Positions 14,305 to 19,586 of a stretch of DNA of 19,586 nt are shown here, in pieces. Both the position numbers and the translations under genes were made by a program. The notes under the pieces were generated by a model, which searched no databases, was not told the DNA's origin, and worked only from the letters and a program-made list of their open reading frames with translations. Source of the DNA: Bacillota bacterium (GTDB lineage Bacteria; Bacillota; Clostridia; Christensenellales; UMGS416); contig JAEYRA010000105.1 in the NCBI GenBank assembly GCA_023409755.1, positions 1 through 19,586 on the forward strand. The letters run 5' to 3'. Position 1 is the first letter of the stretch; every line of letters starts with the position of its first letter.

Positions 14305-16944
14305 TCAGGGCTTGGCATAGACGATGGCCGAGTAGGAGCCATACACCTTTACCGATTTCTCCGTATGGTACGCCCGCACCTTGTAGTAGTAGGTCTTGTT
14401 GTTTTTCAGCCCCTTGTTCGTGTAGCTGAGGCTCGTCGTTTCCCCCACCTTGGTGTAGGTACCGGTCTTGCTGGTGGCGCGGTACACTTGGTACTTCGTG
14501 GTGCCGCTCACCTTGCTCCAACTCACCTTCAGCGAGCTGTTACTCACCCGTGCGGCCTTGACCCCGGTCGGGGCCGCCGGCACCGGTTTGGCGCTCACCA
14601 CCGCTGAGTACGAGCCGGTTACCTTCTCCGTGCCCACCATGGAATACGCCCGCACCTTGTAGTAATACGTCTTGCCCGTTGTCAGGCTCTTGTTGGTGTA
14701 GCTGGTGCTGGTGGTCTCCGCCACCTTGGTGTAGGTTCCGGTCTTGCTGGTGGCGCGATATACCTGGTACTTCGTCGCGCCGCTCACCTTGCTCCAGCTG
14801 ATCTTCGCGCTGGTGTAGCCTGCCGACGCTGCCTTCACCCCCGTTGGCGCGGCCGGAACGGGCCGTGCCGCCACCGTATTGGAGAACGGCCCATAGGTCG
14901 TGGCCGTGCTTGCCGCACATTTCACCCGCACCTTGTAGTAATAAGTTTTGCCAGTCGTCAGGCTCTTGTTGGTATAGCTTGTACCGGTGGTTTCGCCCAC
15001 CATGGTGTAGGTACCGGTCTTACTGGCAGCACGGTACACCTGGTAACCCGTCGCGCCGGTAACCTTCGTCCAACTGACTTTCACGCTGTTGTAGCTGGCG
15101 CTGGCGGCCGTTGTTGACGATTTGCCGATGGCTGCAAACTCACCCTTGAGGGTACGGGCCTTGGTCACCGGGAAGGAGTAGCTTGCGCTGGTGGAGACGG
15201 CGGTGCTGCCCTCCAGCCACCGGGCGAACCGGTAGCCCGCCTTGGGTGTGGCCTTCACGGTGGCCGTGGCACCGGCGGCGTAGCTGCCCCCGCCGGAGAC
15301 CGTGCCAGACGCGCTGTCGTTGGCCGAAACAGCAACGGCGTAGATCGGGATCCACTTGGCGTAGAGAATGGTGTCCCCCTTCAACTGATCTGTGTCAAAA
15401 TCCCAGGCGTTGGTGCAGGCCTTCTCCTTGTACCACCCGGAGAAGTTGTAGCCCGTACGGGTCGGGTTGGCAGGCTTGGTCACCAAGCTGCCGTAGCCCA
15501 TCACAATGCTGGATACGGCGCTGCCTCCCTGGCTGTCAAAACTCACAGTCACCGGCTCAGCGTCATAATCCGCCGCCACCGGGGTGGGTGTCCAGTTGGC
15601 ACCATTGCTCAGGGTGACATACACCGTGCCGGCACCGTAGCCAATCTGCTCAATGCTGACGGTGGCGCTGGTGGCGTCACCGGCCACGAAGGCTGTGCCC
15701 AGCAGATCGGTGCAGTTACTGTCAGCGTACACCGCCACGCGGTCGCCCGCCGTAATGCCAGTGACCGCAACAGTGTCGGCGCTGCCGGCGTTGTTGGTGA
15801 CAGAAACCTGAGCGGCCGTCAGTGCGTAGTCGGTGAGGTAGCGGGAAACAGCCGGTTGCTTTGTGTCGTTACGATACGACATCACCAGTGCATTGTCATA
15901 CCAGACTACGTCGGGGGCATCGAGGGAGCTAGCGGAGTAGCTGTAGAGCGATGTGATCGATTGGCCATCAAAGCGGCCGAAGAAAACCGTGTTATAGACG
16001 TTACAGGCAATGTAGATATCACTTGGGCTGAAGAAAAGCATCCGGGAGGAACCAGCCTGTGTTCCCGAAATGCCCGAATAGGTATGCAACCCTGAACTGT
16101 CTTTGACAAAAAACTTTTCCTCATAAATCGCTGTATCATAATTGTACTTAGCCCCGCAGAGATAGATGTTGCCGGCATCGTCCAGGATAAAGGTCTCCGG
16201 ATAACTCACCTCCAGGGAGTTCCAATAGGTGGACCAGGCTCCATTGGTATACGTCTTCACGACGGTACCATTCAGCCAGTCGCTATCATTATACGAGACA
16301 TACGGCTTCCCGTTGTGTATGGTCAACGCGATGCTCGCTCCGTTGGTGCTGCCAATGGCACCGCCGCCCACCATCGTCCACCCGGTGCCGCTGGTGGTGT
16401 CAAAACTGTAGAGGTACGCAAAAAAATCGTTGCCACCCACCGCCAAATAGAGCATGTTGCCATCCACGGCCATCTGCATTTCGCCAATGGAAATGGTATT
16501 GACCGAACTGCTGCCCACTTGTGACCAAATGGGGGTGGCGTCCTGCGGGTTGTCACACCTGTTTACGTAGATGGAGTTGCCGACGTAATAGGCTGCAAAC
16601 AGGGAGTCGCCGTTGCACGTAAACTCAACGTTATAATCACTCAGATCATGATGATTGAACGACCCAATTTGCGACCAACCGGTGGATTCGCCATCCCAGC
16701 GGTAGATACACAGGTAGTTTTGAGAGGTGTCGGAGTAATACTTCGGCACCAGCCCTGCGGCCAGATAGAGCTTTCCGTCCAGCACCAGAAGGTCGGTGCT
16801 TCTCGTCATATAATCGACCATTCCCGGCTGTCCCATAGTCTGCATGCTGGCGTCGGCTTTGGCCGGCTGGGGGAACACAAACAGTGACAGAGTGAGAATC
16901 AGCGCAAACGCACTAGATAACAGTCGCCATCCCTTTCGATGCAT
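14305..16944 (-). CDS. Large secreted multidomain protein: propeller-like region, Listeria-Bacteroides-type repeats and three FN3 modules
   Basis: This is an 879-residue exported protein of unknown function. Residues 1-31 are a signal peptide (basic MHRKGWR, a hydrophobic core, cleavage near AKA-DA). Residues ~32-390 contain repeated short strands with Trp/Tyr and phrases such as DNALVMSYRNDT and NGKPYVSYNDSDW, resembling a beta-propeller. Residues ~395-465 look like an Ig-type domain. Residues ~470-535 are a Listeria-Bacteroides repeat (GYNFSGWYKEKACTNAWDF, ending LYAKW), followed by a divergent InlB B-type repeat (GYRFARWLEG). Residues ~605-879 are three FN3 repeats with SWSKVSGATKYQVYRATSK. 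There is no LPXTG, S-layer or transmembrane anchor, so it is probably released or held by binding. The ATG at 16944 follows AAGGGAG. It lies downstream of a two-component system on the same strand. No catalytic motif is recognised. Confidence 0.85.
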   Translation of the reverse strand: MHRKGWRLLSSAFALILTLSLFVFPQPAKADASMQTMGQPGMVDYMTRSTDLLVLDGKLYLAAGLVPKYYSDTSQNYLCIYRWDGESTGWSQIGSFNHHDLSDYNVEFTCNGDSLFAAYYVGNSIYVNRCDNPQDATPIWSQVGSSSVNTISIGEMQMAVDGNMLYLAVGGNDFFAYLYSFDTTSGTGWTMVGGGAIGSTNGASIALTIHNGKPYVSYNDSDWLNGTVVKTYTNGAWSTYWNSLEVSYPETFILDDAGNIYLCGAKYNYDTAIYEEKFFVKDSSGLHTYSGISGTQAGSSRMLFFSPSDIYIACNVYNTVFFGRFDGQSITSLYSYSASSLDAPDVVWYDNALVMSYRNDTKQPAVSRYLTDYALTAAQVSVTNNAGSADTVAVTGITAGDRVAVYADSNCTDLLGTAFVAGDATSATVSIEQIGYGAGTVYVTLSNGANWTPTPVAADYDAEPVTVSFDSQGGSAVSSIVMGYGSLVTKPANPTRTGYNFSGWYKEKACTNAWDFDTDQLKGDTILYAKWIPIYAVAVSANDSASGTVSGGGSYAAGATATVKATPKAGYRFARWLEGSTAVSTSASYSFPVTKARTLKGEFAAIGKSSTTAASASYNSVKVSWTKVTGATGYQVYRAASKTGTYTMVGETTGTSYTNKSLTTGKTYYYKVRVKCAASTATTYGPFSNTVAARPVPAAPTGVKAASAGYTSAKISWSKVSGATKYQVYRATSKTGTYTKVAETTSTSYTNKSLTTGKTYYYKVRAYSMVGTEKVTGSYSAVVSAKPVPAAPTGVKAARVSNSSLKVSWSKVSGTTKYQVYRATSKTGTYTKVGETTSLSYTNKGLKNNKTYYYKVRAYHTEKSVKVYGSYSAIVYAKP
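14308..15126 (-). repeat. Three tandem FN3-coding repeats
   Basis: The 3' third of the secreted-protein gene holds three consecutive units: 14863-15126 (88 codons), 14587-14862 (92 codons) and 14308-14586 (93 codons). The last two share PVPAAPTGVKAA, YQVYRATSKTGTYTKV and YTNK-L....KTYYYKVRAY almost exactly, also at DNA level. The first is more diverged. This pattern suggests expansion by internal duplication. Confidence 0.8.
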
Positions 16945-17012
16945 GGTGGTTGACTCCCTTCGTGTTTCAGGTTGTTGTCATACCCGCAGTTGTGGTTTTA
17001 CACTTCTGTGCG

Positions 17013-17042
17013 TCATTACCCAATGAAATAAAAGTAGCACAA
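17013..17042 (-). promoter_or_regulatory. Possible weak promoter of the secreted-protein gene
   Basis: On the minus strand, TTGTGC (17042-17037) and TAATGA (17018-17013) are 18 nt apart. An alternative is TTGTTG (17059-17054) with TACTTT (17036-17031) at 17 nt. Both are poor matches, which would suit a promoter needing an activator. The choice between them is open. Confidence 0.3.
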
Positions 17043-17059
17043 CTGCCAATGACCAACAA

Positions 17060-17073
17060 TGTACGAAAGTACA
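17060..17073. promoter_or_regulatory. Candidate regulator-binding inverted repeat
   Basis: TGTACGAAAGTACA is a perfect TGTAC-N4-GTACA inverted repeat between the response-regulator gene and the secreted-protein gene. It lies 40-60 nt upstream of the possible starts of the latter, a normal activator position. LuxR/NarL-type regulators bind such dyads. It is unlikely to be a terminator, as the stem is only five pairs. Confidence 0.4.
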
Positions 17074-17115
17074 GTTCTTGTGTGGAATGGGCGAATATGT
17101 TGCGGTTCTGTTCGG

Positions 17116-17766
17116 TTATTCTGCGGGCGGCTTGGCCCGCCCCAGCCCCATACGCCCGGCATAGGCCAGCACCTGGGAGCGGTTCTTCAAGTGCAGCACC
17201 TCGACGATGCGGCCCATGTGGTACTTCATCGTCCGCTCGGTGATGCCCAGCAACTCCCCCGCCTCCTTGTAGGTGTGGCCGGCGGCAATGAGCTCCAGGA
17301 TTTCCCTTTGGCGGTCGGTCAGCCCGGCGGCTTCCCGAATCTCCAGCGGGCCGGGAGTGTCAAACTCCCCCAGCAGACGGACCGCCAGGCCCGGTGAAAG
17401 TGCCAGTTCTCCCCGCTCCAGCTCCCCCAGCAGCTCCACCAGCGTAGCGGCGTCGGTGCTTTTGAGCAGATAGCCCGACGCGCCGCACCGAAGGGCCTCC
17501 ATCAGATCCCCATCCTCGTCGGAGGTGGTGAGCATGGCCACCTTCAGCGCGGCGTTCTCGGCCTTCAGCGCTCGCAGGGTGTCGAGCCCGTCCATGCCGG
17601 GCATGCGGATGTCGAGCAGCACCAAGTCGGGCCGCAGAGTACGCGCCAGCTCCAAGGCCTCCCGTCCATCCCGCGCGACACCGGTTACATCAATGCCATA
17701 AGTCCTCAAAAGATAACGAAGCCCCTCCAGGAACAGCGAATGATCGTCAACCAGCAGCAATCGCAT
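17116..17766 (-). CDS. NarL/LuxR-type response regulator
   Basis: This is a 216-residue cytoplasmic regulator. Residues 1-120 are the receiver: acidic pocket Asp7-Asp8 (LLVDDHS), phospho-acceptor Asp52 (LVLLDIRMPGMDG), Thr/Ser in MLTTSDED, and Lys102 in YLLKSTD. Residues ~150-210 are the LuxR helix-turn-helix (LTDRQREILELIAAGHTYKE, then LLGITERTMKYHMGRIVEVL). It starts inside the kinase gene (20-nt overlap), so the two are co-expressed as a pair. The next gene on the same strand is the secreted protein, a plausible target. Confidence 0.95.
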   Translation of the reverse strand: MRLLLVDDHSLFLEGLRYLLRTYGIDVTGVARDGREALELARTLRPDLVLLDIRMPGMDGLDTLRALKAENAALKVAMLTTSDEDGDLMEALRCGASGYLLKSTDAATLVELLGELERGELALSPGLAVRLLGEFDTPGPLEIREAAGLTDRQREILELIAAGHTYKEAGELLGITERTMKYHMGRIVEVLHLKNRSQVLAYAGRMGLGRAKPPAE

Positions 17767-19444
17767 CGGTTTCCTCTCCTTCCCTCCAGGTCAGCCGCAC
17801 CCGGCAGCCCCGCCCCGGGGCGGATTCCACCGCCAGCCGCGCACCGATCCGCCTGGCACGCTCGGCCATGATGGCCAGGCCATAGCCGTCCGTGGCTCGG
17901 TCGGGGGCGAAACCCTGACCGGCGTCCTCCACCGTGAGCTGAAGCGCATCCCCCTGTGACGCCAGTGAAAGCGAAACATCGCAGGGGCCGGCGTGGGCGG
18001 CCACGTTGTGCAGCGCCTCCCGCGCCACATAGAGGAACTGTACGCGGACTTCCGGCGGCGGTGAGGGCAGTCTCTGGGCAAGGTTCACCTGCAGCGGCAG
18101 GTCTGTGTGGGCGGTAAAGCGCTCGCCTTCGGCCCGCAACGCCGCGCACAGGTCGCGGACATCGACTGCGCTCTCCCGCATCTCGCGGATGGTGGTGCGA
18201 ACCTGTTCATGGGCCTCCCGCGCGGCGGCAGCCAGCCGAGTCAGCTGCTGTTGGCCAATGGTCACCCCGGCGTCGCTGAGCTCACGCAGCACCCCCTCGG
18301 CCTGCAGGTGTACAAAACCCAGCACCTGCCCCAGGTCGTCATGTAGATTTTGGGCCAAGCGCTCTCGCTCGTGACTGACGGCCAGCTCCAGCCGCTGGCG
18401 TTCCAGCACCTGCCCGGCCCGGAAGCGCGCGGTGACATCGCCCACAACGACCAGCCGCCCCAGCAGACGACCACCATCCACCAGAGGCGACACCTGCGCC
18501 TGATAGCGGGGGCTGTCCTCCTCCTCCTTGGGGGAAAACTCCACCTCGCCCTCGCCACGGCGCAAAACCTCCGCCAACGCAGGGGTGGCGGCAAACAGAG
18601 CGGAGGCATCCTGCAGCGTGTCGGCGGACGACAGACCCATGAACCGCCGGAAAGCGGGGTTGCTGTCGAGCACCCGATCGTTGGTATCCAGCACCAGCAG
18701 GCCCACATCCATCGTCTCCACCACGGCGGTGCGAGCCAATGGCATCAAGTCAAGCAGCCGGTATCGCAGCAGCCCCAAAGCAAGCAACAGCCCTGCCGGC
18801 CCCAGGAACGCCGGTGTGATATCAAACTTGAGGGGGCTTAGACCCAGCACAAAGATGAGGTTGGGCAGATAGGTGACAAACACACCGGCAAAGACCGTCA
18901 GGCATTGTCTGCGATTCAGCCGGCTGCCCACAATGGCCCCGCGCAGCAACAGCAAGCAATCGAAAATGAGCAAGGCGTTGGCGTAGACCGCCGCCACCGG
19001 AAAGAACGGCCCGTAGTCCTTGGCGATGACCGAAAAAGAGCCGGCGATATCAAGGTGGAGGTTACGGCGCATCCACCCCCACTGGGGGTCGAGCCACACC
19101 AGCAGGAGGTCCAGCACCGGCACAATCGCCAGCCACCACAGCCGCCGGGGCCGTACCCACCGGTCGTGGCCCGTCAGCTGCAGCGCCGATGCCAACAGCG
19201 TCAGCGGGAAGAACCCATAATTGATGTATTGCAGGTTGGCCCAAAAGAGCTTGGTGGGCAGGTCTGTGCCGGCCAGCTCCAGGGCGTTGCAGGTGGTCCA
19301 CAGCGTCAGTACGGCCATGTTGGCTACAAACCACCGGAGCCCACGGGTGCCCCGCCGCCGCACCAAAGCAAACACGGTGACCGCAAACGTGGTGACCGCC
19401 GAGCCCAAGAGCAGCAGGAAGTACGGGTGGAAGCGAAAGTGCAT
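17747..19444 (-). CDS. Sensor histidine kinase with N-terminal 7TM domain, PAS domain and HisKA_3 core
   Basis: This is a 565-residue membrane sensor. Residues 1-230 have about seven hydrophobic segments of the histidine-kinase 7TM type and end in LRYRLLDLMPLARTAVVETM, a typical junction. Residues ~245-345 form a PAS domain (GLLVLDTNDRVLDSNPAFRR). The dimerisation/phosphotransfer helix has ERLAQNLHDDLGQ with phospho-acceptor His368. The ATPase domain shows an N-box variant REALHNVAAHAG (Asn480), DAGQGFAPD (507 region) and DGYGLAIMAERA. I place the start at ATG 19444, with GGGAGG just upstream; the frame is open to 19537, but the promoter at 19483-19511 lies inside that extension. The ligand of the 7TM part is unknown. 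It is paired with the overlapping response regulator. Confidence 0.93.
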   Translation of the reverse strand: MHFRFHPYFLLLLGSAVTTFAVTVFALVRRRGTRGLRWFVANMAVLTLWTTCNALELAGTDLPTKLFWANLQYINYGFFPLTLLASALQLTGHDRWVRPRRLWWLAIVPVLDLLLVWLDPQWGWMRRNLHLDIAGSFSVIAKDYGPFFPVAAVYANALLIFDCLLLLRGAIVGSRLNRRQCLTVFAGVFVTYLPNLIFVLGLSPLKFDITPAFLGPAGLLLALGLLRYRLLDLMPLARTAVVETMDVGLLVLDTNDRVLDSNPAFRRFMGLSSADTLQDASALFAATPALAEVLRRGEGEVEFSPKEEEDSPRYQAQVSPLVDGGRLLGRLVVVGDVTARFRAGQVLERQRLELAVSHERERLAQNLHDDLGQVLGFVHLQAEGVLRELSDAGVTIGQQQLTRLAAAAREAHEQVRTTIREMRESAVDVRDLCAALRAEGERFTAHTDLPLQVNLAQRLPSPPPEVRVQFLYVAREALHNVAAHAGPCDVSLSLASQGDALQLTVEDAGQGFAPDRATDGYGLAIMAERARRIGARLAVESAPGRGCRVRLTWREGEETDAIAAG

Positions 19445-19482
19445 GGGGCCTCCCAATCCGCCGTGCCGGCGACTTACCAAAT

Positions 19483-19511
19483 ATTGTAAACTTTTGACGA
19501 TCTGCGCGCAA
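19483..19511 (-). promoter_or_regulatory. Promoter of the two-component system
   Basis: On the minus strand, TTGCGC (19511-19506) and TACAAT (19488-19483) have a 17-nt spacer. The start would be near 19476, about 32 nt before the kinase ATG at 19444. This supports the shorter kinase start. Confidence 0.55.
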
Positions 19512-19547
19512 GCGGAAGGCAGGAAGGGCCAACGCATTTATTCCGGG

Positions 19548-19586
19548 TTATATCTTTCCACGATACAGGTCGGAGAAGTACTCCCC
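19548..19586 (-). CDS. Possible C-terminal end of a further minus-strand gene
   Basis: From the right edge the minus strand reads GEYFSDLYRGKI and then TAA (19550-19548), in a codon pattern that looks coding. Only 12 residues are visible, so no family can be named. The other two frames are also open for 15 and more codons, so this is tentative. Confidence 0.25.
   Translation of the reverse strand, partial: GEYFSDLYRGKI

Noticed and set aside
14308..15126. CRISPR-like or intergenic tandem repeats
   Set aside because: The repeats are in frame within the secreted-protein gene, encode FN3 modules and lack spacer structure.
19445..19537. Longer N-terminus for the histidine kinase
   Set aside because: The extension contains a good promoter (19483-19511), and the start at 19444 has its own ribosome site and begins at the first membrane helix.

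Overview
The window comes from a GC-rich genome with strong AGGAGG-type ribosome binding sites, spore maturation genes (spmA, spmB) and a sodium-pumping oxaloacetate decarboxylase. This points to an anaerobic, spore-forming member of the Clostridia (Firmicutes) that ferments sugars and uses decarboxylation to energise its membrane. No rRNA, tRNA, CRISPR array, transposase or phage gene is visible.

Layout. (1) 1-2104: an L-fucose/L-arabinose isomerase-family gene runs off the left edge on the minus strand. It diverges from an AraC-family regulator across a short promoter region. (2) 2156-3255: spmA and spmB, overlapping by 4 nt. (3) 3314-6751: a near-consensus promoter, a structured leader ending in an intrinsic terminator, then the complete Na+-pumping oxaloacetate decarboxylase operon (alpha, gamma, biotin carrier, beta). 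The terminator lies between promoter and first gene, so the operon looks controlled by attenuation or a riboswitch. (4) 6752-7070: a 319-bp gene-free stretch full of inverted repeats, between convergent operons. (5) 14115 down to 7071, minus strand: a tightly packed sugar operon in the order LacI-family repressor, FGGY kinase, GatD-like zinc polyol dehydrogenase, aldo-keto reductase, GH29 alpha-L-fucosidase, class II aldolase. Most junctions are ATGA overlaps. An 18-bp perfect palindrome at the transcription start is the likely LacI operator. The fucosidase is broken by one in-frame TAG at codon 36, where the family has Trp. (6) 16944 down to 14305: a large secreted protein (propeller-like region, Listeria-Bacteroides-type repeats, three FN3 modules). 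(7) 19444 down to 17116: a two-component system made of a 7TM-PAS histidine kinase and a LuxR-type response regulator. The last 39 bases hold what may be the end of a further minus-strand gene.

How the parts may work together. The LacI operon can be read as a fucoside route. The fucosidase would release the sugar, the aldo-keto reductase and polyol dehydrogenase would convert aldose to polyol to ketose, the FGGY kinase would phosphorylate the ketose, and the class II aldolase would cleave it. This would bypass an isomerase, although an isomerase-family gene sits elsewhere in the window. The operon has no transporter and the substrate assignments are inference. The decarboxylase operon would turn oxaloacetate from such fermentation into a sodium gradient. 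The two-component system may control the neighbouring secreted protein through an inverted repeat between them.
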